The notes beneath the pieces were generated by a model. That model had not been told where the DNA came from and ran no database searches. It was given only the letters and a program-made list of their open reading frames with translations. From Cynocephalus volans (Eukaryota > Chordata > Mammalia > Dermoptera > Cynocephalidae), in the NCBI RefSeq assembly GCF_027409185.1, contig NC_084462.1, forward strand, positions 154,057,490 to 154,121,489: a stretch of DNA of 64,000 bases, read 5' to 3'. Shown here in pieces: positions 35,800-46,168 of this stretch. Position 1 is the first letter of the stretch. Every line of letters starts with the position of its first letter. The position numbers and the translations under genes were made by a program.

Positions 35800-36576
35800 G
35801 GTAGAGGTTAGAGGTGGAGGGCATGGCCCAGCACATGTTTTCAGTGCCTGAGTGGGGTAAGGAGGGCATCTGCATTGGGGAGGGTGTGGGGGCAGAGACA
35901 GGAGACTGCTACAGGCAGGGGGATTAACAAATTAAAGAAAATGAGAACTTCAATGTTGGAGAAGGGAAATACAATATGGAAAGGAAGAAAACTAGAATCA
36001 GCCCTTTAGTGATGGGATTGGAATCAGAGGTACTGGTGTGAACTCATGGTTTTCAAGATAGATAGACAATAGATAGATGTACAAATGAATATAGATATAA
36101 ATGTATGTGTGTTGTGTGTGGGAGTGTGTAGATGTATATTCCCAAATGTAACAACTAAGAGGGCCTTGGAACAGGGACATCCTAATAGCAAGGAGCACAC
36201 ATAGCACTCAGATCTTGGCTTCTAAATACCAATCTCCATTAAATGGGCCTAGAACTCCTTAGAGAAATGACTCATATCATGGCTAGGCCAGAGAAAATGC
36301 AAGAAGAGCCTGAATATCTTTTGCCAGAAAGCAAGGAAATGCTCAAAGAATGATGAGAACACATGCCCAAAGGACACAGAAGCCAGTTTGAAGGGGCTTT
36401 GACTGGCCAAACTGAGACTATTTGAGCATCCAAATAAATAATGATAAAAAAGGATTTAATCTAATGAATAACATAGAAAACCATGTCCATAAACAAATAA
36501 ATGAATAAGCTGAATGTTTGATGAGGAATAGAATATTTACATAGCCTCACAAACACTTATAAAATTACCAAAAGAG
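35800..36576. other. Intergenic sequence with GATA-type short repeat
   Basis: No gene seen. At about 36,056-36,120 there is a degenerate GATA/ATAG tetranucleotide and GT-rich stretch. After 36,420 the text is A-rich and resembles old repeat sequence that I cannot assign. Confidence 0.45.
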
Positions 36577-36705
36577 AGCTGGCCAATTAACTCAGTTGGT
36601 TAGAACACAGTGTTATAACATCAAGGTCAAATGTTCAGATCCCCATACAGCCAGAAGCAAAAAAAAAGAAAAGAAAAGAAAGGAATAGAAAGAAAGAAAA
36701 GAAAA
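36577..36705 (+). mobile_element. tRNA-Ile-derived SINE, monomer
   Basis: GAGCTGGCCAATTAACTCAG, gttggttagaacacagtg, ttataacatcaaggtc and cagatccccatacagcc, followed by a long A-rich tail containing AAAAG repeats to about 36,705. More diverged than the copy at 19,178. Confidence 0.87.
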
Positions 36706-37452
36706 ACTTGCAAAAAGAAAGTAATGTTGTACTATATTTAGGTAAGATATTACCATTGGGGAAGTTATATAAAGGGTTCAGGGGACCTCTCTGCACTATT
36801 TTTGCAATTTTCTGTGAGTCTGTATTTCAAAAGTTTTTTAATTTTTAAAGAAAAAAAATAGAAAAAAGTAACTTTACATTGGAGAAGCCTGGCCGAACAT
36901 AACCTTAAGAAAGAAGTCAATGTTAACATGATTCGTTATGGGACAGAGTCATGTGCCACTCAATAGAATGCAATGAGAAGACCACAGTGTCATTTCTAAG
37001 ATTTTCCTAACGAAGATGTGGTCTGAATCTAATCACGAGAAAGCATCAAAGAAACCCAAATTGAGGAACATTCTACAAATTAACTAGCCTGTAATCTTCA
37101 AAAATGGCAAGGTCTCTAGCGGAAGTATAAAGGGGAAAAAAAGTGCCAAGGTCATGAAAATCAAAGACAGACAAGACCTCTTTGAGACTGAAGGATTCTT
37201 AAGAAACATGCAACATGTAATTCATAACTGGAGCCTTTGCCATAAAGAAAATTTGAGGACAACGGATGATACTTGAATGGGGCTGAGGATTAGATGGTAG
37301 TAGTTTATTAGTGTTAGTTTCTTGATTTTGAACATTATACTTTGGACACATCAACAAATGCCCCTGTTTGTAGAAAATATAAACTAAAAGTATTCCAGAG
37401 TGATGGCATCAGGTCAGTAGTTACTTTTATGGAAAAAATTTAAAAGAAGTTC
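36706..37452. other. Old repeat-like sequence, no gene
   Basis: Contains phrases such as ttttgcaattttctgtgagtc and a long non-coding stretch ending aaagtattccagagtgatgg. They suggest the 3' ends of ancient LINE or LTR elements. I cannot assign a family with confidence, and no exon is seen. Confidence 0.35.
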
Positions 37453-37850
37453 TGTAGTTGGAACTTTTCTATTAGTTTGTGATTGTTTCTGATGGATTTG
37501 GGACGTGAACAGTGCCATTGTGCACAAAATAAGCACAAGACAGTCACCGGCCTCGTCTTCCACTCCAGCACCAAGCCCCTCCCCCCTTCCCTTTTAGAAG
37601 AAGCCTCCTGACTTAAACAGAAACCCCTTTTGCTTCTGCAAGGGCGCAGTTCTCCACCTTGATCCACATTAGCATAATGCCCCTCCTTGATTGTATCAGT
37701 CCATATAAGCTCTCTCACCCCCCACATCTAGTGCTGTCCTCCATTTTGAGGGCAACCATGGGCTGCCGCCCACTTTGGGCACAACCCGACAGATTCTTTT
37801 CCTTTAATAAAGCTCGAATGGTACCTGGCATCTTGGCTCACTTTCTTTCA
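37453..37850 (+). mobile_element. Solo LTR of a class I endogenous retrovirus
   Basis: About 398 bases starting TG and ending CA. It has a TATA-like catataagc at about 37,700, then the R-region-like text ttgagggcaaccatgggc, and a polyadenylation signal AATAAA at about 37,806 near the 3' end. The flanking tetranucleotides gttc (left) and gttt (right) would be a diverged 4-base duplication. Minus-strand and plus-strand open frames inside (95 and 65 codons) are not genes. No internal viral sequence is attached. Confidence 0.7.
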
Positions 37851-38182
37851 GTTTGAAAAATAATTTTCTTAGTTTAAAAAAGAAAATACAACTACATACC
37901 CAGCACATAGAATAGACCGGGCACTCCAAGTGCTCAGTGAGTATTTTTTAAAAGAATTAATGAAATACAGTATATAAACAACTACAATTGCTTAGAAAAA
38001 TGCTTAGAATGCTTAGGAGAAAAGACATCAGATATTAACAGTGGTTTTTTAGAGGGATAAATTTATAACGAGTAGTTTGGGTATATTTTTGCTTTGTGCT
38101 TTTCTTTTTCTTCACATGAATTGTTTCTTTCATGTTTCTGCATGAATCATGCATTATTGTTAAATTGGTCAAGCTGCTAACC
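37851..38182. other. Intergenic sequence, no gene seen
   Basis: AT-rich, no recognised repeat or exon. Confidence 0.5.
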
Positions 38183-38198
38183 AGCTAAGAGTATTTTA

Positions 38199-38310
38199 TC
38201 GTTTTCGTGACCGGCACTCAGCCAGTGAGTGCACCGGCCATTCCTATATAGGATCCGAACCCTCGGCAGGAGCCTCTCCGCGCTCCCAGAGTGCGCCACG
38301 GGCTCGGCCC
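38199..38310 (-). mobile_element. Variant tRNA-derived SINE with perfect duplication
   Basis: A 112-base insertion between perfect 16-base copies of agctaagagtatttta at 38,183 and 38,311. On the minus strand it begins GGGCCGAGCCCGTGGCGCAC, has gggttcggatcctatatagg in the middle, and ends cactggctgagtgccggtcac with only a short GAAAACGA tail. The second half parallels the second unit of the dimer at 45,629. It is a GC-rich relative of the tRNA-Ile SINE dimer, shortened, and looks recent from its clean flanks. Confidence 0.85.
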
Positions 38311-38326
38311 AGCTAAGAGTATTTTA

Positions 38327-38934
38327 GAAGCACAAGTCTTACCTTTGAGTTTGCAGGTTCCAGCATTTTATATTATCAGTTATATAATATATAACTGAAA
38401 ACTGCTTAAAGTCTACTCATGTACATAGAATACCAACATGATAGGTTAATTACTTCTGGGATAAATAACCTCCTGTTGCCTAGAATGTTCTTGCCCATAC
38501 CCAGGGCTCCCTCTTTTCCAAAATCATGGTAGTGGAGTCAGTCATCAGCACTTTGGTGAACATGTAATCAATCATACAATGGGGTTTGAAGATTTCTGTG
38601 GGATATTTCATTCAGCTTAGGGAATGGACTAGAGAATTATTCTGGATCCATATTTCCAGTGACCAAGCCACTTACCTCCCTTGGAAACTACCAAATAAAT
38701 ATTGACAAATTCTAATGAAAAGGATCCTTTTTCTGGGCTGTAGGTGAACTCTTACCACACAATGGACATGCTAATTTAATTACGTTTCTCTTGTATTGAT
38801 TATATTTTGGATTATTGCCTCCTTGATGGGATTTGACAGGCATCCTAGGTCCTTTACCAACACATGTACAAGTCACCTCTTAAAATGGACAACTTCTGCA
38901 GTTGGTTGCTGTACACAATATGTTGATTTGTTTA
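38327..38934. other. Intergenic sequence, no gene seen
   Basis: AT-rich sequence with no recognised repeat or exon. Confidence 0.5.
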
Positions 38935-39675
38935 AAGTAACATTTAAATTTTATATTTTGATAGTTAATATACATAGTCAGAGTTCAAAAGGCACAACAA
39001 AGCATATAGTGAAAAACTCCCTCACATCCCCGTCTTCTAACTACCCAGATCCCTTCCCTAGAGGTAACAGATCTTATCAGTTTCCTGTGTATCTTCCAGG
39101 GAGACACATACATGTATACACACACATGCACACTTTTCACCCTATATATTACAATACTTTACATGGTGCTCTTCACCTTGCTTTTTTCACCAAGAATCTA
39201 TCTTGGAGGTAATTTTACATTGGTATATAAAGATCCTCCTCATTCTTTTTTTAACAGTTGCACGGTATTCCAAAAAATCAGTGTACCATCTTTTTTTAAC
39301 TGTATCCTACTAATGGACATTAAGATTGCTTCTAAACTTTTACTATGATAATCAATGCTCCTAAGTCACTTTGTATATAAGCAAATATATGTACATACAC
39401 ATACACACACACACACACACATACGTATATATATACATACACACGCACATATATTTTTTGGGGGGGGGCTGGCTGGTACAGGGATTGAACCCTGGACCTT
39501 AGTGTTATCAGCACCATGGTCTAACCAATTGAGCTAACTGGCCAGCCTAGCAAATATACTTTTAGTATAAATTCCCAGCAGTGTAATTACTAGGTCAAAG
39601 GTATATGCATTTTTAAATTTTGATAAATATTGATATATTGCCAAATTGTCTCCCTTAGAGATTTATGAGAGCCTC
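38935..39675 (-). mobile_element. Old antisense L1 fragment
   Basis: Antisense L1 3' region: ttgcacggtattccaaaaaatc, ctaatggacattaagattgc, and after the SINE insertion cccagcagtgtaattactagg, ttgccaaattgtctccc. It is interrupted at 39,390-39,548. No intact frame. Confidence 0.7.
39390..39548 (-). mobile_element. tRNA-Ile-derived SINE with microsatellite tail
   Basis: The minus-strand head is at 39,548-39,465 (AGGCTGGCCAGTTAGCTCAA, then ggtctaacc on plus). It is flanked by agcaaatata at 39,380 and 39,549. The expected A tail is replaced by an alternating CA/TA tract at 39,390-39,452. The SINE tail has evidently become a microsatellite. Confidence 0.85.
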
Positions 39676-39683
39676 ACTGAGTA

Positions 39684-40555
39684 CAGTCGGCCCTCCATAT
39701 CTGCAGGTTCCACATCCCTGGATTCAACCAACCGCAAGTGGAAAATATTCAAAAAATAAAAATTTAAAAATTTTTTAAAAATAGAAATAAAAACCAATAC
39801 CGAATAACTGTTTACATCGCCATTTACATTGTATTAGGTATTATAAGTAATCTAGAGATTATTTAAGGTATACACAAGTATGTGCATAGTTTATGTTGAC
39901 CTAAAAAGAAACTGAGTAGGTACTGGCAAGTTGCTCCGTTGGTTAGAGCATGATGCTGATAATACCAAAGTCCATGGTTTGATCCCCATACCTGCCAGCT
40001 GTCAAAAAAAGTAATAATAATAAATGAAAAAATAAAAAAACTGAGGCCAAATACACATAGCAAGGATTTACCGAGCCAATGTTATGACTGTAGCCAGGGA
40101 GATGCATACTCAGGTCACTGAGAAATGTGTTCCAAAGAGAGCCAGCAGAGCTTAGAATTTTATAATCACAAGAAGGGGGAATGATCAAAGGAGAAAGAGA
40201 GGACAGCCCTGCCTAATTACTTTATCAGGTTATCTATTGGTTGTACATAACGTGTAGATTTGGGATTACTAGGTTACATAAGGGTTACAAAAAGCATTCT
40301 AGGTTATTTTATGACTTTCTGGTGCCATTAAGTCTGCTTCTAAGTAAAAACGGTCTTATCATAATGTTCTCCAAGACAGGTAGACGTGACTACTGACTTA
40401 TCCCAGATCTCCCAAGGTGCTCTGACCTGGTCAGAGCAGATTCTTTTGGTTATCAGTCATATGCAAATACTTCGCCATTTTATATAAGGAACGTGAGCAT
40501 CCTCAGATTTTGGTATCCGCACTAGTCTGGATACTAGTCCCCCTGCTGAAGACTG
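39684..40555. mobile_element. MER2/Tigger-type DNA transposon, split
   Basis: Left part 39,684-39,905 (cagtcggccctccatatctg ... attaggtattataagtaatc) and right part 40,464-40,555 (ccattttatataaggaacg, ttttggtatccgcac). They are the two parts of a non-autonomous pogo-like element of the MER2 kind. TA lies outside both ends (39,682 and 40,556). An undamaged relative is at 62,683. The two parts are separated by later insertions. Confidence 0.8.
39906..40463. mobile_element. Insertion inside MER2: SINE plus unknown sequence
   Basis: A tRNA-Ile SINE on the plus strand occupies about 39,917-40,040 (ggcaagttgctccgttgg, gctgataataccaaagtcc, tttgatccccatacctgcc, A/T-rich tail). The next 420 bases (ctgaggccaaatacacatag ... 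tgctctgacctggtcagag) are not MER2, L1 or tRNA SINE. They may be part of an endogenous retroviral element, but I cannot name it. Confidence 0.55.
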
Positions 40556-40827
40556 TAGTAACAAACACTGGATTATGGCTGATTATGAAAAGAATATGTC
40601 ACAGGAATTTTAAACTGTATTTTCTTTATATTGAGTGAGTTGAGCATCATTTTGTGTTTATTTCCTTTTCTGTATATTTGTTTATAGCCATTCCTCATTT
40701 TTCTATTGAGTTTATTTGTAGGAGCACTTTATACCTTAGGAAAATTAGCCCTTTCCCATGATATGATTTGCAAATATTTTACCAAATTTGCATATGTCTT
40801 TCAACTCTTATGATAGTTTTTGCCTTG

Positions 40828-41016
40828 AGAGCACAAACTCTGGAACCAGACTGCCTGAGTTTGAGTCCTGGCTCTGCCACTCACCTGCTGTGTGACTCTG
40901 CACAAGTTACTTAACCTCTCTTGTCACACAATTCATCAGTAACGTCATGATATTAACAGTACCTACCTCACAAAGTTGTTGTAATTAAGAGAATACATGG
41001 AAAGGGTTTAGAAAAA
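40828..41016 (-). repeat. MIR SINE fragment
   Basis: Reverse-complement MIR: ctggaaccagactgcctgag, ggctctgccactcacctgc, caagttacttaacctctc. It continues after the L1 insertion at about 41,437. Confidence 0.85.
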
Positions 41017-41028
41017 ATCTGGCATATG

Positions 41029-41436
41029 ACAAAAAAGAATGAAATTCTGCCATTCATAGCAACACGGATGAACTTAGAGAAATTTCTAAGTGAAATAAGG
41101 CAGGCACAAAAAGAGAAATACCACATGTCCTTACTCGTAAGTGGGAGCAAAAAAATAAATTTAAAAAAAATATATATATATATAATTATCACAAGAATAC
41201 ACTGAACTTTCAGAAGTAGAGAACTGAGGTCGCCAGAGGTGAGAACGGGCAAGGGGGCGGGGGGTTACTGAGAAATTGGCAAAGGGACACAAAAAATGAT
41301 TACATTGTATAATGCTGAATATACTAATTATCCTAATTTGAGCATCACATATTGCACACAGGTATTGATACGCACCACAGTACCCCACAGATATGTACAA
41401 CCAATTATGTTTCAATTTAAAAAAGAGAGAAAAAAT
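41029..41436 (+). mobile_element. 5'-truncated L1 insertion
   Basis: About 408 bases inserted in the MIR and flanked by a perfect duplication aatctggcatatg at 41,016 and 41,437. It holds the end of L1 ORF2 and the 3' UTR (tgaaattctgccattcatag, aagaaataccacatgtcc-like text) and a purine-rich tail aaaaaagagagaaaaaat. No coding capacity remains. Confidence 0.85.
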
Positions 41437-41667
41437 AATCTGGCATATGGCAAGAACTAGAAAGGTATACTTCTTTAGGTTGTCAAATTAAGTGTTAAGT
41501 TATTCCAGATCCCATTTCAAAGAAAAACTTTTAATTGCCTTGACTTCAAATTCTGGCAATGAAATGGAAAAAAGTAATTATTTTTACTTTTGATGGTTAA
41601 AGTCGCACCATCTAGATACCAAGCTATATTCACAATAGAAGGTGCTTAATCAACGGGAGCTGTAGAC

Positions 41668-41800
41668 CAAGTACTGGGTGAGGTGATTTTTCATCATAGC
41701 ATTTACTCCTCACAACAACCTTCTTCAGTATCTTATCCTCATTTTACCTGTGAGGAAACTGAGGTTCAGTTACCAAAGGATTTGACCAAGGCCAAGCTTC
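41668..41800 (+). repeat. MIR SINE fragment
   Basis: Sense MIR: gcatttactcctcacaacaac, cctcattttacctgtgagg, aaactgaggttcag. Confidence 0.78.
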
Positions 41801-41924
41801 CTTTAAGCATTGACTTGCAAATGTTATTTAACTTTTTCTCTGTGTGTCTGTTACAGGTCCCCAAGGCACATTCAGTGCCTACCCCACTGTTCCCTTAGTG
41901 GGCAGTCAACAAAGCCCCAGGCTC

Positions 41925-42640
41925 TTTTTTTTTTTTTTTTGCCATTTTTGTTTGCCATTCATTCACTCAGCAAGTCCCAAGCCAACTCCTCCGCCCTGCT
42001 TCTTCCAGTGAACCATGCTTTTCAGCACAGAATCCTGTTTAACTCCTCCCACAGAGTTCAAGTCTTGGCAGATTCTCTCTCTGAAACGTGTCTCCCATCT
42101 ACCCCTCCCTTCCATCCCCATCTCAGCTGCCACCACCCTGGTTCACACCCGACCACCTTTCACAAGGCCTGTTGTTGCCATCAGCTCCTAACAAATCTCC
42201 CAGTTAACACATTCTTTCCTCTCCAATCTCCTCTACAGTGCTGCCCAGGTGATTTTCCCCAAGAACAGCTCTAGTCCTCTCACTCCCCAACTCTCCAACC
42301 TTCAGAGCCTCCCACTGCCTCCTCTTTCCCTGGCACTTGAGGCCCTGTGTTATCGAGCCCCAATCCACCTTGCTGGTTTTGTTTCCAAGACACCCCTCCT
42401 ATCCCACCGAAACTATTCCTTCATCAGGCTTCCAGCCATGTTGTCTGTTCCGCTTAGAATTTCTCTCTGCCTTCTCTCTGAGGCCTCTCAAGTTTCATGA
42501 AGCCGTCCTTTATTCTGACTATAATCAATTCTCACTTCTTTCACCACCTAGTCACTTATAAATATGCAAGCTCCTTGACAGCCAAAACTCTACCTTCCTT
42601 GTTACCGACAGAAATGCCTTCACTCATGGGGTACCATTGA
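41925..42640 (-). repeat. L2 LINE fragment
   Basis: Reverse-complement L2: the typical run of ttcagagcctcccactgcc, aggccctgtgttatcgagcc and atatgcaagctccttgacag. A poly-T of about 16 bases lies at 41,926-41,941. Open frames of 71-154 codons in this stretch are composition effects. Confidence 0.65.
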
Positions 42641-43129
42641 TAAAACACACAACCTAGTTTCTAATGGGTCCAGCCACTCACAGGCGCCTGGGTTAACAGG
42701 TTACAAAGTACATGGGGCTTGCTAGTGGCCTCCACCAAGCTTGGCCTGTATGAAGCCAGCTCTCCTCACAAAACTGCCACTTCTGGCCAAGTGACCGTTA
42801 CACACAGGCCTCCATTTCCTCCATTTGATACTTTGACAGAAAAATATCAGGGCACAGAGAAGGAACGAAACTCGCCCTAAGTCACACAGCAAGTAGAAAA
42901 CAGAACTACACCTAGAACCAAGGCCTCCTAAAACCCAGTTCGGGGCACGCTCCTCGACACCTTTGAGCCACACACAGATAGGTCTACGGTCAGCAAGCTC
43001 AGCCACCTGAGGTCACTACCGAAGACGTCACCACCTGTTCCTTGTACTCTTCCTCATTTCACGCTTCCCTCACCCTTTCCACAACACAATCTTTCCTTCT
43101 CCCCAGATCTCAGTTTCAGTTCGCGGATT
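42641..43129. other. Flank upstream of the DCAF4 promoter
   Basis: No gene seen. A MIR-like segment in reverse (cagaaaaatatcagggcac, cctaagtcacacagcaag) is suggested at about 42,760-42,930. GC content rises toward the CpG island. Confidence 0.45.
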
Positions 43130-43324
43130 AGCTAGCGACCGCGAGCGGCGAGGGGAGTTCGGGGACTGGCCAGCCGGCTGCGGGAAAAGAAGGTACCCAA
43201 CGCCCGGGAGGAGGCCACCCGACAGCTCCACGACTCCCCACGCAGCCCCGGCCCCGCCCCCACGTGCGCCGGCCCCGACCCTCCATGCCTGGGCGGAGCC
43301 GAAGCCTCACTCCCCGCCCTCTCC

Positions 43325-43470
43325 GTAAGCCCGCCCCTATGACAATGACACACAGAAGCCACGTCCAATGAGCAGGAAGGGGCGGCCGCCGTAGCCCTAT
43401 CGGCTGCGAAAACACAAAAATAGGCACACCCATTGGCTGACGCTACATCTTGAGCTTTCCGGGTTTTTCC
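43325..43470 (+). promoter_or_regulatory. DCAF4: Probable DCAF4 core promoter
   Basis: TATA-less promoter with CCCGCCCCT (GC box, about 43,330), CCAAT at 43,365 and a reverse CCAAT (ATTGG) at 43,432. An ETS-like CTTTCCGGG lies at about 43,454. Initiation is inferred at roughly 43,455-43,500. The reverse CCAAT box would be closest to the start site. Confidence 0.6.
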
Positions 43471-43534
43471 ACACTTTGCCGCTGCTCCTGCCGAGCTGGG
43501 CCCAAGGGGTGTTCGGGAAGGACCCTCCGGACAG
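43465..43534 (+). other. DCAF4: DCAF4 non-coding exon 1
   Basis: The 5' boundary is approximate. The 3' boundary is a consensus donor, GGACAG followed by GTGAGC at 43,535. The exon lies in the CpG island directly downstream of CCAAT boxes. No frame in it joins the start codon in exon 2, so it is taken as 5' UTR. Human DCAF4 likewise starts with a GC-rich 5' UTR exon. Confidence 0.6.
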
Positions 43535-43959
43535 GTGAGCGTGTGCTGGCTGCGGTGTCCGTGACGTCGGTCCGAGGGCTGCTGCTGCTCCTGCCACAGA
43601 TCTCGGGGTGGGATAGGGGCGTCGGGGGACAGGCCAGGGAGAGGGGCGGGGAGGCGCGAGCACGTGGGACGCCGGCCGACCGCGGCGTGGGTGGGGGACT
43701 GGGCCGTCGCGCTCGGCCTGTGAGGGAGGGCGGTGTCCGCGGGCGCGTGGGTCCGGCGTGTCCTGCCGGCAGGGATCTGCGGCCGTGAACACGGGAAGGG
43801 AGGGCGGTGCCCCGAGTGTCGCCTCGTCTTCGGTAGGAGCGTTTTTTCTAAGCCCCAATGCTGAAGGTCCCACCCAACACCTGGCAGTGACTGGGTTGCG
43901 GGCCCTTGAAACGTTTTCACCCGTAAAATTCACGTTGTGGTTGACTTTTCCTGACGGGG

Positions 43960-44120
43960 CAACTTAACAGCAACACATACTGAGCGCTTGCTAAGCGCTA
44001 GGCACTAATAATGCTTTACAGGCGTTAAGTTTTCCGAATGCAGTCCCTATGGTATCTGCCAGACGCAGAAGGGGGCGTAGTGAGGTCGCTTGTTCCCGGT
44101 AACGCACGCGCTAGCAAGTG
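43960..44120 (+). repeat. MIR SINE fragment
   Basis: Sense MIR: acatactgagcgcttgctaag, cgctaggcactaataatgc, tttacaggcgttaag. Confidence 0.75.
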
Positions 44121-44172
44121 GGAAAGCCTGGGGTGTCGGGACCGAGTCTTCTGCGTTCACCTGCGTGCCGAG

Positions 44173-44306
<134 letters not shown>

Positions 44307-44519
44307 GCCGGCTTTTGCACACTAGGTCTTCAGGGTTCTGGAAGACTCGTCTCCCCAGTGACGCACTCTTCACCTCGGTGGTATTCATTGTCTTGTGAAT
44401 CGAGCAACACCGCCAGAAGAAGAAAATTTAAAAAACAAAAAAAAACTGGTGGTACAACTTCTGGAGGAAGCAGAATTCCAAAGCCCCAAAGCCTTCTTGC
44501 TTTAAATAACAATGGAAGT

Positions 44520-44720
44520 TATGGTTGAGGTGGTGTCCTGTGGTTAACCAAGCCCTGGGGTCCGACCTGCAGGGGAGGAATCCCTGTTTCCTTTCCACCC
44601 CTGATTGTGTCTTTCTGGATGTGTTAGCTCTCCAAGCCTCAGTTTCTCCTTTGTAAAATGAGGCTAAAAATACCAGCTCACGGTGGTACAAAGTCGGCCG
44701 TCTTGAAATATTTCTTAAGT
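44520..44720 (-). repeat. MIR SINE fragment
   Basis: Reverse-complement MIR remnant: aagcctcagtttctcctttg, taaaatgaggctaaaaatacc. The 5' part is diverged. Confidence 0.6.
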
Positions 44721-44999
44721 GTTAACAGGAGACTTTAAGGTTTGGGGGGGAGCGGGGGTTGCGCGCAACAAAACACACTGAACCCGCCTGCATTTTTCTG
44801 TTTCTCTCCAGTTCTTGTGCATGTGTCTACTAAGTTTTGACGGACAGGAAAGCTTATCTTAGAACCAATTTTGCGTTCGGCTTTACAAACCAGTGGCATC
44901 AGCGTTTTCGACAAGATAGTCCAGTCGTCTCCAGAATCTCACTGCATTCGCCTTTTGCTGGATATTTAGGATGTTTTCCACTTTAAATGTTATGTAAAC

Positions 45000-45172
45000 A
45001 TCTTTTTTGTTTTGTTGTGAGATATAATTCACGTACTATAGAGTTCACCATTTTAAAGTGTAAAATTCAGTGGGATTTTTTTTTTTTTTTAGTGTATTCG
45101 CCGGGTTGTGCAATCATCACCCCTTTCTAACTCCAGAACATTTTTTTGTCACCACAAAAAGAAACCCCATGG
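45000..45172 (-). mobile_element. Old antisense L1, first part
   Basis: Reads as antisense L1M 3' UTR: gagatataattcacgtac, ttcaccattttaaagtg, gtgcaatcatcaccccttt, ccacaaaaagaaacccc. The same L1 appears to resume at about 46,427 (aaagaaaccttataccaat). Confidence 0.7.
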
Positions 45173-45490
45173 GCCCCAGTGTGGCCCAGGGTCTCAGAGC
45201 CGAGGTTTTTGGTCTTGTGTCCTCCGTCTTCTCAGCCCCCTCCGCCACGTGCTAGGCAGATGACTAGGCTCAGCCTGGAAACCGGTGACAGCCCGGTGGG
45301 GAAGTGGAGCCTCTCCCTCAGCCCGAATTCTGGCCCTGTACGGTAGGCTGGACCGCCCGGCTGCGCTCTGGGGCTCTGGCTGGGCTCCCAGGGCCAGGGT
45401 TCCAGCACTGCCGGGCCTACACCGTTGGGATATCGAGGCTAGGTCTGGAGGAAGGGAAGGGCCGGTCATCCGGGAAGTTTCGGGACCCTC
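45173..45490. other. GC-rich block between two L1 parts, unidentified
   Basis: About 320 bases with several CpGs (e.g. ccgcccggctgcgctctgg, gggccggtcatccggg) between the two halves of an old L1. It resembles no repeat I know. It could be inserted unique sequence, such as a retroposed exon or a 5' transduced segment. The overlapping 104-, 87- and 88-codon frames show no known product. Confidence 0.4.
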
Positions 45491-45628
45491 TGCGTATATT
45501 GTATGCATATGCTACAGATACTATACTTTTACTTGCCCGCTGTGTTAAACTTAAAATGAAGTGCTACTGAAACGGGGAAAAAGGAAATTTATGCTGACCT
45601 AAAACCAAGGTTTAAAAAATAGATCATG

Positions 45629-45840
45629 AGGGCCAGCCCTTGGCTCACTCGGGAGAGTGTGGTGCTGATAACACCAAGGCCACAGGTTCAGATCCCTATA
45701 TTTTGATGGCCGGTTAGCTCACTGGCTGAGCGTGGTGCTGACAACACCAAGTCAAGGGTTAAGATCCCCTTACCGGTCATCTTTTAAAAAATAAAATTAA
45801 ATTAAAATTTTAAAAATTTAAATTTAAAAAATATTATGCA
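45629..45840 (+). mobile_element. Dimeric tRNA-derived SINE
   Basis: Unit 1 (45,630-45,710) has ggccagcccttggctcactc, ggtgctgataacaccaaggc and caggttcagatccctatat. Unit 2 (45,711-45,780) has gatggccggttagctcactg, gctgagcgtggtgctgac and ccccttaccggtcatctttt. An A/T-rich tail follows. Both units keep recognisable A and B box regions. Flanking tttaaaaaata on both sides may be the target duplication. Confidence 0.9.
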
Positions 45841-46071
45841 CCCAGTTATTTCAGTGCCCTACCTAATGATATTTGATCTTTTTGTATACGTTTCCCTTTT
45901 TTTTAGATTGTGGATTTCAAAGTATTTTGTATTAATGTTCTATACTTAGTTGGTAGTGGTATGGTAAGTAGATATAAAAGCCAGAGGCTCTAACAATTCC
46001 AACTTCTTTTATGTTGACACCAGAAGAGGATCCTATGTATGTAATCGTTCTAATTCTATTCCACAAAGTAA

Positions 46072-46168
46072 AAGACCAGCTCAGTTGATTAGAGCATGGC
46101 GATATAACACCAAGGTAAAGGGTTCAGATCCCCATACCAGACAACTGCAAAAATAAATAAATAAAATT
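46072..46168 (+). mobile_element. tRNA-Ile-derived SINE, truncated monomer
   Basis: gaccagctcagttgattagag, gatataacaccaaggtaaag, ggttcagatccccatacc, then an AAATA-repeat tail. The 5' part is shortened. Confidence 0.85.

Larger units (their letters stand above)
43130..43830. other. DCAF4: CpG island of the DCAF4 promoter
   Basis: CpG-dense block that covers the probable promoter, exon 1 and the start of intron 1 of DCAF4. It yields overlapping open frames on both strands (up to 262 codons) with no recognisable protein. Confidence 0.88.

Noticed and set aside
43128-43967. Open frames up to 262 codons on both strands over the DCAF4 promoter
   Set aside because: Same composition effect; no recognisable domain, and exon 1 of DCAF4 with a proper donor lies here.
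45629-45790. True tRNA-Ile genes
   Set aside because: All tRNA-like units here have broken stems, A-rich tails or target duplications, and occur as dispersed copies; they are SINEs.
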